64,000 nt of DNA from Longimicrobiales bacterium (GCA_028823235.1 JAPKBW010000006.1:1-64000); one strand, 5' to 3'. Counted from the first letter of the stretch, positions 34,404 through 43,941 are shown. Notes: generated by a model from the letters alone, not told the origin. Made by a program: numbers and translations.

Positions 34404-35437
34404 GGCTCCAAGACCAGCTTCCCGAAGATCTCGCCCTTCTCGAGAGTCTCGTGCGCGCGACTCGCATCCTTCAGAGGCATGATCTCCTGAATCACCGGAT
34501 CGAACACGCCGTCGAACACGAGTCGCATCACCTCGCGGAACTCCTGCGGCGTACCCATGGTGCTGCCCATGATCTCGAGCTGTTTCCAGAAGACGAGTCG
34601 AAGTTCCGTAACACCATGGGACCCCGTCGTTGCTCCTGACGTCACAAGCCGACCGCCTCTCGAGAGAGCTCGTAGGCACTTCGGCCAGATCTCCTCGCCG
34701 ACCGTATCGAACACGACGTCGACGCCCTGCTTGTAAGTATCGCGCCACACCTCGCGTGAGAAGTCGACCTCATGGCGGTCGTAGGCGATGTCCGCACCCA
34801 GGGCCTTGATCCGAGTCACGTTCTCAATCCCACCGGTAACGGCAAACACCTTCGCTCCGGCTCTCCTCGCCACCTGCACGGCGGCCGTGCCGACGCCACC
34901 GGAAGCACCTGTAATCAAGATCCGTTCCCCTGCCCTGAGTCGCCCCCGTGTGATCAGCGCACGCCATGCAGTGACAAATACAAGGCCTGCGGCCGCGGCC
35001 TCAGCCGCCGGGAAGTCGCCGGGTATCTCGAGGAGGTTCTCGGCCGGAACAACCGCGTACTCCGCGAAGCCTCCTTGGGTGTGCTCCCCAATAATCCGGA
35101 AGGGAAGCTCCTCGAACGAATCCCCTCGATCCTGACCCTCGTACCAGTCGTAGCCGAGGGAAGGATCCACGACGACACGCGTACCGACCGGGACATCCTC
35201 CGCACTAGGTCCGACGGCATCCACCACACCAGCGATGTCAGACCCGCCGATGTGCGGCATCGGCGTCTCGATCGGGAGGCCTCTGCGCACCCACAGATCA
35301 AGATGGTTCATGGCCGCGGCATCGACCTTCACACGCACCTCACCTGGTCCCGGTTCGGGGATCGGCACCTTCTTGATCACGACGACCTCCGGACCTCCGC
35401 AGTCCTCGAAAACAGCGGCACGCATCATTCTTGGCAT
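34400..35437 (-). CDS. Zinc-type MDR alcohol dehydrogenase / quinone oxidoreductase
   Basis: A 345-residue medium-chain dehydrogenase. GroES-like N-terminal part: GEVRVKVDAAAMNHLDLWVR and GSDIAGVVDAVG. Rossmann part: ILITGASGGVGTAAVQVA (near residue 170). The four structural-zinc cysteines are not seen, so it is closer to quinone oxidoreductases. Coupled to the mazG-like gene by a four-base overlap. Substrate unknown. Confidence 0.9.
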   Translation of the reverse strand: MPRMMRAAVFEDCGGPEVVVIKKVPIPEPGPGEVRVKVDAAAMNHLDLWVRRGLPIETPMPHIGGSDIAGVVDAVGPSAEDVPVGTRVVVDPSLGYDWYEGQDRGDSFEELPFRIIGEHTQGGFAEYAVVPAENLLEIPGDFPAAEAAAAGLVFVTAWRALITRGRLRAGERILITGASGGVGTAAVQVARRAGAKVFAVTGGIENVTRIKALGADIAYDRHEVDFSREVWRDTYKQGVDVVFDTVGEEIWPKCLRALSRGGRLVTSGATTGSHGVTELRLVFWKQLEIMGSTMGTPQEFREVMRLVFDGVFDPVIQEIMPLKDASRAHETLEKGEIFGKLVLEP

Positions 35438-35513
35438 CGAGTCACCTGAGAAACGGGATCGAACGGCAGTGACAGTCTACGGGATCGCCGAGCGTTGTTC
35501 TAGCTTCTGCGCC

Positions 35514-35888
35514 ATGGTGGACGACGACACAACACTGGGCGGCTACTTCCGCGTACATGATCGCCCTCCCGCGTTCGAGGGGTCGGACGGGCATCCGTAC
35601 ACCGTGTCGGTCGAAACCGAGAAGACTGGCAACCTCAGATCCCCGGTCGAAGGCTTCCTCGTTTTCCCGCGATGGGCGCAAAGCGGTGTAGGCATCGTCG
35701 GTCATGTGGAGACTGCGATCCTCACGCAATCGGCGTCGGTCGAAGACGCGACCGACACGATCGGCCGCCTCACTCTGTACGAAGTCCACGCGCTCCTCGA
35801 GGACGCGGTCAGACGATCGCTGCAGGCAGACGCCGAACGGACGAGTTCCGAGTCGGCCGCGGACAAGGAGGCGGCGACCGATGGCTGA
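35514..35888 (+). CDS. Conserved hypothetical protein
   Basis: A 124-residue soluble protein starting MVDDDTTLGGYFRVHDRP. It has a beta-rich first half (PYTVSVETEK, GFLVFPRWAQSGVGIVGHVE) and a helical second half ending in an Ala/Glu-rich tail. The family is not recognised. It overlaps queE by eight bases, so the two are cotranslated; this suggests a housekeeping role but nothing more. Confidence 0.7.
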   Translation: MVDDDTTLGGYFRVHDRPPAFEGSDGHPYTVSVETEKTGNLRSPVEGFLVFPRWAQSGVGIVGHVETAILTQSASVEDATDTIGRLTLYEVHALLEDAVRRSLQADAERTSSESAADKEAATDG

Positions 35889-36549
35889 GCCATTCCTGCG
35901 AATCACCGAGATCTTCCATTCGATTCAAGGCGAATCGACCTGGGCCGGGGTACCCTGCACGTTCGTCCGACTGACGGGCTGCCCACTACGGTGCACTTGG
36001 TGTGACACTGCATACGCCTTCCACGGCGGCAGTCGGATGACCTTCGACGAGATCGTCTCCGAGGTGAAGAGCCACTCCGCGACAATCGTGGAAATCACCG
36101 GCGGCGAACCACTCGCGCACCCGGGAGCGGTCGATCTAGCGACCCTCCTCCTCGACGAGGGCTTCACGGTTCTCCTCGAAACTTCTGGGGCCTTCGACAT
36201 CTCACCTCTGGACGACCGCGTCCATCGGATCATGGACCTGAAGTGTCCGGGCTCCGGAGAGTCCAAGCGGAACCTCTGGAGGAACCTCGCCCATCTCGGC
36301 CCCCGAGACGAAGTGAAATTCGTGGTCAAGGACCGAACCGACTACGAGTGGGCTCGTGATGCCATACGCGAGCACGGGCTCGACGACCGGGTGCGAACGG
36401 GGACGCTACGAGCGCTCCTCATGTCTCCGGTGTGGGGTGAAGTCGACCTCGAGGCGTTTGCAGCCTGGATTCTCGAAGATGGCTTGCCGGTCCGCTTTCA
36501 GGTCCAGGTGCACAAGCTCATCTGGGGGGCGAAGGCGACCGGCGTCTGA
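35881..36549 (+). CDS. queE: 7-carboxy-7-deazaguanine synthase
   Basis: A 222-residue radical SAM enzyme of queuosine/preQ0 synthesis. IFHSIQGESTWAG opens the fold, the cluster motif is C34-x3-C38-x2-C41, and EITGGEPLAHPG is the SAM-binding GGE motif. It converts 6-carboxytetrahydropterin to 7-carboxy-7-deazaguanine. ATG 35881 overlaps the upstream gene; the open frame extends farther but loses family similarity. It shares one base with the next gene. Confidence 0.96.
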   Translation: MAEPFLRITEIFHSIQGESTWAGVPCTFVRLTGCPLRCTWCDTAYAFHGGSRMTFDEIVSEVKSHSATIVEITGGEPLAHPGAVDLATLLLDEGFTVLLETSGAFDISPLDDRVHRIMDLKCPGSGESKRNLWRNLAHLGPRDEVKFVVKDRTDYEWARDAIREHGLDDRVRTGTLRALLMSPVWGEVDLEAFAAWILEDGLPVRFQVQVHKLIWGAKATGV

Positions 36550-37154
36550 TGTCAGGGGCTGCATTTGACACCCGGTTCTCCGCACTTCGCAAAGCACTCA
36601 GAAAGAGCGGCACCCCTCGATCGGATCATCCAGGTCCTGTCACGAACAGGATGGAGGCGGCAGTTGCAATGGTTGTCCGCGGCGAACCTCAGCTCGACTT
36701 CCTCCTGATCAAGCGCGCGACCTCGGAACGAGATCCGTGGTCCGGCCAGATGGCGTTGCCTGGCGGACGCTGGGAGAGAACCGACTCCGGCCTGCTTCAT
36801 ACCGCACGCAGGGAGACGATGGAGGAGACCGGGGTCAACCTCGAAATCCACGGCTCACCACTAGGCCGACTCGAAGACGTAACTCCGTCTAGCACCAGAC
36901 TGCCCCCCATGCGCATCGCACCCTTTGTATTCGGGGTGCCGGCCGGAACCGAGGCAGAAGTGGCGAGCCCCGAGGTCCAGAGCGTCCACTGGATCCCTCT
37001 AGATGTCCTGCGTGCTCCCGAGACCAGCACCGACGTCCGCATCCAGCTCCCCGGTCTCGATAAACGTTTCCCGAGCTACCATGTAATCGGCGAACACGTC
37101 TGGGGCCTGACCCACCGAATCCTCACAGGCTTTCTGGACCTCTACCCGTCCTGA
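36549..37154 (+). CDS. NUDIX hydrolase (CoA pyrophosphatase-like)
   Basis: A 201-residue protein with a full Nudix box LPGGRWERTDSGLLHTARRE followed by TMEETGV (about residues 62-88), giving the REx2EE metal site. The RxxD spacing and length fit the NudL/CoA-pyrophosphatase branch, though the NuCoA motif is not clear. It begins on the last base of queE. Confidence 0.88.
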   Translation: MSGAAFDTRFSALRKALRKSGTPRSDHPGPVTNRMEAAVAMVVRGEPQLDFLLIKRATSERDPWSGQMALPGGRWERTDSGLLHTARRETMEETGVNLEIHGSPLGRLEDVTPSSTRLPPMRIAPFVFGVPAGTEAEVASPEVQSVHWIPLDVLRAPETSTDVRIQLPGLDKRFPSYHVIGEHVWGLTHRILTGFLDLYPS

Positions 37155-37193
37155 CCCCGTCCGGTGAAACCCCACCAGCAAACTCGTCACACC

Positions 37194-38294
37194 TCAGTCA
37201 CGCCATTCCGCAATAAACACATTCGTATCCGATGTATCTCCATTGTTCCGGTTCGAACCGAATACGAGGTAACGCCCGTCCGGGCTGAATACCGGGAAGC
37301 CATCGAAGCCCTCAGAGTGCGTGACCTTCTCCATGCCCGTGCCATCGAGATTGATCATGTAGATGTCGAAGTCACGGCCCGAGTCATCTTCGTGGTTCGA
37401 GCTCCAGAGAATTCTCTCCCCGTCCGGGTGCCAGTAGGGCGCGAAATTGGCACCGCCAACGTCCGTGACCTGACGGACGTTCGAACCGTCCGCATCCATC
37501 ACATATATCTCCAGCTCGCCGGGGCGCAGCAGCCCCTGCTCCAGCAGGCTCATGTAATCGCTGGCCTCATCACTTCCCTCTTCCGGATAGTGTGCACGCC
37601 AGATGATCTGCGATCCATCCGGGGAGTAGAACGCGCCACCATCGTATCCGAGGCGGTTTGTCAGCTGAACGACATCGCTCCCGTCCGGATTCATCGCGTA
37701 AAGATCGAGGTCACCGTTGCGGACACTCGTAAACACGATGCGATCACCAACCGGCGAGAACGTCGCCTCAGCGTCGTAGCCATCCTCTGTGGTCAGCTGA
37801 CGCAGGTTTGAACCGTCGACGTTTGAGACCCAAACGTCGTACGAGTGGTAGATCGGCCACACGTAGCCCATCGAAAAATCGGGGTTCGGCGGGCATGACG
37901 CATCGTGGTGGTGCGTCGATGAATACAGGATCTGATCGCCGTCAGGATAGAAATACGAACACGTCGTACGACCCTCCCCGGTGCTGACCATGCTTGTCTC
38001 GGCCGTGTGCGGATCGAGAACGAAAATCTGATCACACTCCGTGCCGGGCTTCTTGGCCTGGTAGATCAGCTGCGATCCGTCGAACGCCCAGTAGGCTTCA
38101 GCGTTCTCGCCACCCAATGTGAGCTGACGCACATTCTGGAGATGACCCTCGCCCTCATATGTGAGGGGGGTATCGCCGGCAAGGTTGGCCGCGGGACCCA
38201 TGGCCTCGGAGGATGTATCTTCTGCTCCCCCGCTAGATTCGCACCCAATCGCAACGACTAAAAGAGTCGCAACAGCAAGCATTCGATGAGTCAC
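37194..38294 (-). CDS. TolB/PD40-type beta-propeller lipoprotein
   Basis: A 366-residue lipoprotein with signal and lipobox VVAIGC (C18). At least six PD40 repeats follow: FDGSQLIYQA, PDGDQILYSS, VGDRIVFTS, PDGSQIIWRA, PDGERILWSS, PDGRYLVFGS, each with NxDGSNxRQLT connectors. Likely periplasmic and attached to a membrane. Such proteins often bind ligands or partners; the function here is unknown. It is convergent with the NUDIX gene. Confidence 0.88.
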   Translation of the reverse strand: MTHRMLAVATLLVVAIGCESSGGAEDTSSEAMGPAANLAGDTPLTYEGEGHLQNVRQLTLGGENAEAYWAFDGSQLIYQAKKPGTECDQIFVLDPHTAETSMVSTGEGRTTCSYFYPDGDQILYSSTHHHDASCPPNPDFSMGYVWPIYHSYDVWVSNVDGSNLRQLTTEDGYDAEATFSPVGDRIVFTSVRNGDLDLYAMNPDGSDVVQLTNRLGYDGGAFYSPDGSQIIWRAHYPEEGSDEASDYMSLLEQGLLRPGELEIYVMDADGSNVRQVTDVGGANFAPYWHPDGERILWSSNHEDDSGRDFDIYMINLDGTGMEKVTHSEGFDGFPVFSPDGRYLVFGSNRNNGDTSDTNVFIAEWRD

Positions 38295-38377
38295 AACAAA
38301 CCGTCCTGGTTAACAACGTTTTCGGCGACACTGGCCCGGTCGCTTGTGACAGCTGGCCAGCTCGCTGCTAGTCCTGC

Positions 38378-38900
38378 CCCGACCCGACGGTCGTCACGGG
38401 TGACGCTGTCGGGACGATGGCTCATGTCCGGCACCTCTCCGATGACCGGCTCGAAGGCCGCGCCGTCGGCACCGCGGGGGCTCGATGTGCTGCAGACTAC
38501 ATTACGGCCCAATTCCGTAACATCGGCCTGACCCCAGCGGGATCCCAAAGTAACTACTTCCAGTATTTTCCCATCCGTAAAGCTGCGGAGTCGGGCTCCG
38601 AAAATTCTTTCATCATTGGGGCGACAACATTTTCGGTCGGGACAGACTGGATGCCGTTCGGCTTTTCCGCCAGCATCGGCCTCGAAGGCACCCTGATCTT
38701 CGGTGGTTACGGACTCAGTAGTCCCGGGAATCCGCAGGACGAATACACTCGGCTAAACATCTCCAGGAAAGTGGCCGTGCTCGATTGGGGAGACCCCGAT
38801 GCGCCTCAGGGCGGCGAGGCGCGAAACGCCCTCGGAATTCCAGTAGTCATCGTACGAGGGGACCTCGCGAATGATGTGCGCGCTGCGGCTCGCAATCTAA
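38378..38900 (+). pseudogene. N-terminal fragment of an M28-type peptidase
   Basis: Reads MAHVRHLSDDRLEGRAVG, AADYITAQFRNIGLTPAG, and then a protease-associated-like segment LIFGGYGLSSP with GIPVVIVRGDLAND. This matches the N-terminal part of M28 aminopeptidases. No signal peptide is in frame (one may lie in another frame from 38286), and the metal-binding catalytic domain is absent. It breaks off near 38900 before the arsenic unit. Confidence 0.7.
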
Positions 38901-39005
38901 GATCGCCACGACGGTATCTCCGGAAGTGGTCGAGGCAAACGTTGATGCTTCGTTCCAGTTCGGCTCCTTCGCGGGTAACGGCGCGATCGCCATCTACACT
39001 CGGTA
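38895..39005 (+). other. Short open tail fragment of unknown origin
   Basis: In a different frame from the peptidase fragment, codons SKIATTVSPEVVEANVDASF lead to FGSFAGNGAIAIYTR-stop. This looks like the C-terminus of a protein, but its family is not recognised and no start is present. Confidence 0.3.
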
Positions 39006-39079
39006 GAAGCTGAATGCCGGGGCCTGAGCCCCAAGCTAGATCGACGCGGTAGGACGGGCCCGCCCTGCCGCGCCCACCC

Positions 39080-39913
39080 TCAGGACTTCGTCGCCTCGAA
39101 GTGCGCGCCAGCGATTGATCCTGCGAAATCTGTGAGCGTCGATTCCTCATCTGGGTTCTGTCTGATGAAGTCTTGGACGCCGGGGTCCGTGAGGATGTAG
39201 CTCGCGGGGTAGAGCTTCTCCTCCGTAATCCGCACGTCAGCGAAGCCCGCGTCGCGGAACTGCTGCATGTACGTCTCGCGGTAGGTGGGCAGGCAGGCGG
39301 CCACCGCATTCAGGTCGCCCTGGAGGACCAGAGGCACGGGTAGGTCCGAGACCATGTCCGAGACCACGACTCGTCCGCCCGGCTTGAGGACGCGGTACGC
39401 CTCCGCGAGCACTTTGTCTTTTGCGGTGCTCAGGTTCAGGACGCAATTCGAAATGATGACGTCGACCGTCCCGTCTGCGACGGGAATTGCCTCGATCTCA
39501 CCGAGCCGAAATTCGACGTTGTCGTAGCCGGCCTTGTTCGCGTTCGTCCGAGCGCGATCGATCATCTGAGGTGTCATGTCCACGCCGATGACCGTGCCGG
39601 AGGCTCCGACCTGGTTCGCGGCCAGGAAGCAGTCGATGCCCGCGCCGGACCCGAGGTCGAGAACGGTCTGACCTTCTTTGAGGGATGCCAGGGCAGTGGG
39701 GTTACCGCAGCCCAAGCCGAGATTGGCGTCTTCCGGGAGGTCAGCAAGCTCGTCTTTCGAGTAGCCGATGATCTGGCTGATGTCCTCCGCCGGGCTGGCC
39801 GTATCGTCTCCGCAGCAGGAGGGTTCGCAGCATCCAGAGCCTTCTGTGGCAGCGCGCGCGTAGCGGTCGCGGACGGCCTGTTTCTGTTCCGTCTCGGTAT
39901 GTGTGGCACTCAT
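39080..39913 (-). CDS. arsM: Arsenite methyltransferase
   Basis: A 277-residue SAM-dependent methyltransferase. SAM motif VLDLGSGAGIDCFLAA. The three arsenic-binding cysteines of ArsM are present in LGLGCGNP, SNCVLNLS and VAACLPTYRE. The N-terminus has an extra CCEPSCCG cluster (C28, C29, C33, C34). It methylates arsenite, aiding detoxification. ATG 39913 has an excellent GGAGAG six bases upstream. It is transcribed after the marR-type gene, with its own promoter-like sequence. Confidence 0.96.
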   Translation of the reverse strand: MSATHTETEQKQAVRDRYARAATEGSGCCEPSCCGDDTASPAEDISQIIGYSKDELADLPEDANLGLGCGNPTALASLKEGQTVLDLGSGAGIDCFLAANQVGASGTVIGVDMTPQMIDRARTNANKAGYDNVEFRLGEIEAIPVADGTVDVIISNCVLNLSTAKDKVLAEAYRVLKPGGRVVVSDMVSDLPVPLVLQGDLNAVAACLPTYRETYMQQFRDAGFADVRITEEKLYPASYILTDPGVQDFIRQNPDEESTLTDFAGSIAGAHFEATKS

Positions 39914-39940
39914 GAATTCTCTCCAATTAGTTTGATGCTG

Positions 39941-39956
39941 CAACTAGTTGTGTCAA
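39941..39956 (-). promoter_or_regulatory. arsM promoter -35 and putative MarR operator
   Basis: The minus strand carries TTGACA (39951-39956) abutting the perfect palindrome CAACTAGTTG (39941-39950). The shared string TAGTTGTGT also occurs at the start of the marR-type gene. An AT-rich region 17-19 bases downstream could be the -10. This is consistent with repression by the adjacent regulator. Confidence 0.55.
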
Positions 39957-39983
39957 AGAAAGAGCTGACGGCGCGCACTCCGA

Positions 39984-40523
39984 TCAGCTCACCACGCAGC
40001 AACTACCACCCGACACCTCGACCCGCGCCGAAAACGAACGGCCGAGCCTGGCGACAAGCCGAGTGATTGCCGAACGAATCTCCGGGTCGAAATCAGAGAG
40101 CATGTCAGCGTACTCGATCGTTTGGTCCTGCTCGATCTTCTCGAAGATCTCGACTCCCATCTCCGTTGGGACCAGATGCACAACGCGACCGTCCTCAGCG
40201 TCTCTCTCTCGGACGAGCAGGCCCTTGTCCACCATACCGTTTGCGATGCGGCTGGCAGTGCTCTTGTCCAAGTAAAGATGCGCGGCGAGGTCGTTCACCG
40301 TCATGGCACGAGCTTCTACGATGCCCTTGAGCGCGTAGCACTGGCTCACGCTGATGTCGTAGCAGCACGACCGGTCCCGGTCCCGGAACTGGATCACGCG
40401 GAGCAACTCACTCAAAGCACCTGACAGATGCAGTGCGTCTTCGAGCAGCGCTGGATCCACTGTGGGCTCCAGGATGGGTAGGGCGGTGGAGCCGCTCTTT
40501 GGGGTGTCGATAGTAGTTGGCAT
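39984..40523 (-). CDS. MarR-family regulator, likely arsenic-responsive
   Basis: A 179-residue winged-helix regulator: VNDLAAHLYLDKSTASRIAN is the recognition region and RERDAEDGRVVHLVPTEMG the wing. Cysteines are placed oddly: C53-C54, C62, and a terminal C175-C176 (GGSCC). Vicinal cysteines suit arsenite or metal sensing, and arsM lies 70 bases downstream. ATG 40523 is preferred to a TTG two codons earlier. No ribosome-binding site is visible and the -10-like TATATA lies eight bases before the ATG, so the mRNA may be nearly leaderless. Confidence 0.85.
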   Translation of the reverse strand: MPTTIDTPKSGSTALPILEPTVDPALLEDALHLSGALSELLRVIQFRDRDRSCCYDISVSQCYALKGIVEARAMTVNDLAAHLYLDKSTASRIANGMVDKGLLVRERDAEDGRVVHLVPTEMGVEIFEKIEQDQTIEYADMLSDFDPEIRSAITRLVARLGRSFSARVEVSGGSCCVVS

Positions 40524-40558
40524 ACACAACTATATATCGATGAAGATATTTGGGTCAA
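40524..40558 (-). promoter_or_regulatory. marR promoter with operator half-site
   Basis: On the minus strand, TTGACC (40553-40558) is followed after 16 bases by TATATA (40531-40536), then TAGTTGTGT reaching the start codon. That string matches the arsM operator flank, suggesting autoregulation and a very short or absent leader. Confidence 0.5.
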
Positions 40559-40577
40559 CCCTTGGGGGTGGGTGCGG

Positions 40578-40696
40578 CTAGCGGTGTCTGGTGAGGGCGT
40601 TCCTGATGACCACAGTCCGGGCCTGCTGTCCAGCTGCTGAACTCTGCCCGCCGACGAACACGAAAAGATCTCCATCAGGGTGGAAATCCCAGTTCG
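40578..40696 (-). pseudogene. C-terminal remnant of a propeller-type (TolB/kinase-like) protein
   Basis: The minus strand reads NWDFHPDGDLFVFVGGQSS then RTVVIRNALTRHR-stop. The xxDxHPDGDRFxFV...VVxxNW pattern is the last blade seen in WD40/TolB-type kinases and lipoproteins. No upstream part remains; it abuts the peptidase remnant. Confidence 0.45.
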
Positions 40697-40815
40697 TTAA
40701 TGTCGTGGCCGTGCTTCCCGGATCGGATCCAAGCCTGCGGGACGAGTACGTGATCATTGTCGAACGCGACGGAGAGCGGCTGCGCCTGAACATCACGCTC
40801 GGAGAACTGCGCTAG
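40690..40815 (+). pseudogene. Second fragment of an M28-type peptidase
   Basis: Reads FVNVVAVLPGSDPSLRDEYV, the strand-loop that begins the M28 catalytic domain, fused directly to ERDGERLRLNITLGELR-stop, which resembles the end of a PDZ or similar C-terminal domain. The zinc-binding core is missing. It continues the direction of the N-terminal fragment 1.8 kb away. Confidence 0.5.
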
Positions 40816-40834
40816 CAGCCAGCCTGGCTGGCTG
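40816..40834. terminator. Palindrome after gyrA
   Basis: CAGCCAGCC-T-GGCTGGCTG forms a 9-bp perfect inverted repeat eight bases past the gyrA stop on the minus strand. There is no clear T-run, so it is only a candidate terminator. It overlaps a TGGC repeat. Confidence 0.4.
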
Positions 40835-40841
40835 GCTGGAC

Positions 40842-43397
40842 CTACTCTCCTAGCAGGTCCAGCTGGCCTCCCTTAACGCCGGGGCCGTCGTTCGGCCCGT
40901 CGTCCGCCGTGTCGTTCACGCTCGGTATCGGTTCCCCAGCGGGTGCCCCACCGCGCCCCTGCGCGCGCGTGACTTCGACAACCCGATCTCCCCCATCCAC
41001 CGCCGTGATACGCTTGCCCTGGGTTCGCCGACCCTGAATCGGTACGGAGTCTGCGGCGGCTCGCGTGACCTGTCCGCCTGCCGTGACGATCATGACCTCA
41101 TCGGCTTCGACGACCTCAAGAGCACACACGATCGGCGCGTTCTGATCACCGCTCGGCATCGCGAGATTGCCCTGCCCACCTCTCTTCTGGAGAGGGAATT
41201 CCGAGATCTCCGTCCTCTTACCGAGTCCGTCCTCGCTGATCGTGAGCACTGTGGCATTTCGCCTGATCAGCAGCATACCAGCGACTCGGTCATCGCCCTT
41301 CAATGCCATCCCCCGCACACCGGCCGCGGTACGGCCAACCACACTGATATCATCCTCGGGGAAACGGATCGCTCGCCCTTCCCGGGACAGCAGCATGATC
41401 TCCGTTGTCCCGTCGGAAAGACTCACGTCCATGATCCCATCACCATCCTTCACACCGGCAGCCTTCACGCCTCCTGAGCGTGGGTTTGAGAACTCGGTGA
41501 CCAGCGTCCGTTTCATGATACCCTGCCTCGAAAGGAAGACCAGGTAGCGGCCTTCGACCTTCAGGTCGTCGATCGGGATCATCGAAATGATCCGATCTGA
41601 ACGGTCGGCTCCGTCGAGCAACGCGTAGATGGACTGCCCACGCGACGCACGTCCGCTTTCGGGAAGGTCCAGAACCGGCAGGAAATTGCAGTGCCCGCCC
41701 TCGGTGAACGCAAGAATCCATCCCTGTGTGCGGGCCACGAAGATCCGCTCCAGATAGTCGTCTTCGTACCGCTCCATGCCCGCGAGCGCCTTTCCGGATC
41801 CGACCCGGCGCTTGTAGAGGTGCATCGGGATCCGCTTCACAAACCCTTCGTGTGAGAGCGTGACCACGACGTCCTCGTCCGCAATTTGACCCACTACCTG
41901 AGGCATCTCGAGCTCCGCCTCGTCGTCGTCGAGAAGGACGGTCCGGCGCTCGTCACTGTACTTGCTCACGACCTCCCCGAGCTCCTCCAGCATGATCTGG
42001 AGCTGGCGCTCTTCAGAACCGAGGATCTCCCTGAGCGTTGCGATCAGGCCTTCGAGTTCAGCGAGCCGATTCTCGAGCTGGACTCTCTGGAGCGCAGTCA
42101 GTCGGGACAGTCGCATGTTGAGAATGGCGTCGGCCTGGATCTCACTCAGTCCGAAGCGATCCTGAAGGCGAACCGATGCTTCTGGGCGATCTGACGACGC
42201 CCGAATGATCCTGATCACCTCGTCGATGTGATCGAGTGCAGCCAGTAGCCCCCGGATGATGTGATTCTCGGCCTCGTGCTTCTCTAGGTCGAATCTGCTG
42301 CGCTTCTGTATGACCTCGAGCCTGTGGTCCCTGAACCGCTCGAGCATCTCCTTGAGATCAAACTCCTTCGGTTCTCCGTCATCGAGAGCCAGAAGGTGGG
42401 CACCGAAAGTCGTCTGGAGGCTCGTGCCTCGGAACAGAATCTTGAGCACCGCGGCTGCGTCGGCGCCACGCTTCAACTCGATCACGAGTCGAATGCCGTC
42501 CCGGTCGGTCTCGTCCCGAATGTCCGAAAGGTCGTCGACCTTGCCCTTCTTGGAGAGGCCCGCGATCTGCTCGATCAACTTGGTTTTGTTGACCGTATAA
42601 GGCAGCTCAGTCACGATGAGCTGCTCCTTCCCGCCCCTCAGTGCTTCCTTCACGACACGGGCCCGCATGACCACACGGCCCCGACTCGCCTTATACATCT
42701 TATCAATGCCCTCTCGCCCAACGACAAAGCCGCCCGTCGGGAAGTCCGGCCCCGGGATATGGCGCATCAGATCATCAACCGAACAGTCCGGGTCGATGAC
42801 GAGCTGACGGATCCCGGCCGCGACCTCCGCGAGGTTATGCGGAGGGACATTCGTACTCATCCCAACCGCGATTCCCGAGGATCCGTTGATCAGAAGATTC
42901 GGGAACCGACTGGGGAGAACCGTGGGCTCTTCACGCTGATTGTCGAAGTTCGCCTGAAACAGGACTGTTTCTTTCTCGATATCATCCAGGAGTTCTATGG
43001 CCAGAGCCTGGAGTCGCGCTTCCGTGTACCGATACGCTGCGGCCGGATCTCCGTCGATGGATCCGAAATTTCCCTGACCGTCGATCAGCGGGCGACGAAG
43101 TGAGAAGTCCTGCACCATCCGCACCATGGCGTCGTACACCGCCGAGTCACCGTGGGGATGAAATTTGCCGAGCACATCTCCGACGACCGCCGCGCTCTTT
43201 TTGTAAGGGCGATCGGGAGTGAGGCCCATCTCATACATCGCATAGAGAATGCGCCGATGCACGGGCTTTAAGCCGTCACGTACGTCGGGGAGCGCTCGCT
43301 GGACGATGACGCTCATCGAGTAGTCCAAGAACGACTCCCGCATCTCTTCTTCGAGGCTGCGGGGAAGAATTCGTTCCCGCTTGGAGGCCGTAGCCAT
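40842..43397 (-). CDS. gyrA: DNA gyrase subunit A
   Basis: An 851-residue type IIA topoisomerase A subunit. The breakage-reunion domain has the catalytic tyrosine in AYRYTEARL (Y124). The quinolone region [18 protein letters not shown] has S85 and D89 at the positions of E. coli S83 and D87, the susceptible form. The C-terminal pinwheel contains a GyrA-box-like QKRGGQG, which favours gyrase over topoisomerase IV. It ends with an acidic linker and QLDLLGE. It acts with GyrB to introduce negative supercoils. gyrB is not in the window. Confidence 0.96.
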   Translation of the reverse strand: MATASKRERILPRSLEEEMRESFLDYSMSVIVQRALPDVRDGLKPVHRRILYAMYEMGLTPDRPYKKSAAVVGDVLGKFHPHGDSAVYDAMVRMVQDFSLRRPLIDGQGNFGSIDGDPAAAYRYTEARLQALAIELLDDIEKETVLFQANFDNQREEPTVLPSRFPNLLINGSSGIAVGMSTNVPPHNLAEVAAGIRQLVIDPDCSVDDLMRHIPGPDFPTGGFVVGREGIDKMYKASRGRVVMRARVVKEALRGGKEQLIVTELPYTVNKTKLIEQIAGLSKKGKVDDLSDIRDETDRDGIRLVIELKRGADAAAVLKILFRGTSLQTTFGAHLLALDDGEPKEFDLKEMLERFRDHRLEVIQKRSRFDLEKHEAENHIIRGLLAALDHIDEVIRIIRASSDRPEASVRLQDRFGLSEIQADAILNMRLSRLTALQRVQLENRLAELEGLIATLREILGSEERQLQIMLEELGEVVSKYSDERRTVLLDDDEAELEMPQVVGQIADEDVVVTLSHEGFVKRIPMHLYKRRVGSGKALAGMERYEDDYLERIFVARTQGWILAFTEGGHCNFLPVLDLPESGRASRGQSIYALLDGADRSDRIISMIPIDDLKVEGRYLVFLSRQGIMKRTLVTEFSNPRSGGVKAAGVKDGDGIMDVSLSDGTTEIMLLSREGRAIRFPEDDISVVGRTAAGVRGMALKGDDRVAGMLLIRRNATVLTISEDGLGKRTEISEFPLQKRGGQGNLAMPSGDQNAPIVCALEVVEADEVMIVTAGGQVTRAAADSVPIQGRRTQGKRITAVDGGDRVVEVTRAQGRGGAPAGEPIPSVNDTADDGPNDGPGVKGGQLDLLGE

Positions 43398-43620
43398 TCC
43401 GTCTCCGGTAGTGCAATTCGAGGGTCCGCGGCACGGGCCGCAGATGGATCACGCGAGGCGAAAACCCGGAAAACCGTGTCAGGGGGTGCCGCGCGGCCCT
43501 AGCTTCTATCAATTGGCGGAGGGCCGCAAGCCGAGCATCATCGGAGAGGGCATGCTTCCAGCTGAAGATGCGGAAAGGCTTCCTCCTCGAAGCCTCTATC
43601 CGTTCTGGCTGATGCCTCGC

Positions 43621-43941
43621 TCAAGAAATCATGTCCCTCAGCGTCTCTCCAAATTCTTCCGCCATCGTCGGGTGTCCATGACGATTCGCTGCTGCGATTC
43701 CCGTTCTATACGCTTCGGCGGCCTCGTCATCGCGGCCCATCTCGCGTAACGCCGACCCCAGCCGACCCCAGCCATTGCCCTCGTCATCCGTCCCATCGAG
43801 ATAGACGCGGAGCGCTTCGGCACCCTCCTCCGTGCGGCCGGAATTCAGGTACTCGAGCGCCAGCCCAAACCGAAGTCGTGAATCATCGGGACGGTTCCCG
43901 ACCATTCTTTCCAGTGCGGCCAGGCGATCAGAGGAGGTCAT
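43621..43941 (-). CDS. Small tetratricopeptide protein
   Basis: A 106-residue TPR protein with about three helix pairs: RLRFGLALEYLNSGRTEEGAEALR, then GWGRLGSALREMGRDDEAAEAYRTG. Probably a cytosolic adaptor. It follows the next upstream gene (43959-44381) by 17 bases on the same strand. Partner unknown. Confidence 0.8.
   Translation of the reverse strand: MTSSDRLAALERMVGNRPDDSRLRFGLALEYLNSGRTEEGAEALRVYLDGTDDEGNGWGRLGSALREMGRDDEAAEAYRTGIAAANRHGHPTMAEEFGETLRDMIS

Noticed and set aside
40842-43397. Topoisomerase IV subunit A (parC)
   Set aside because: A GyrA-box-like QKRGGQG in the C-terminal domain favours gyrase.
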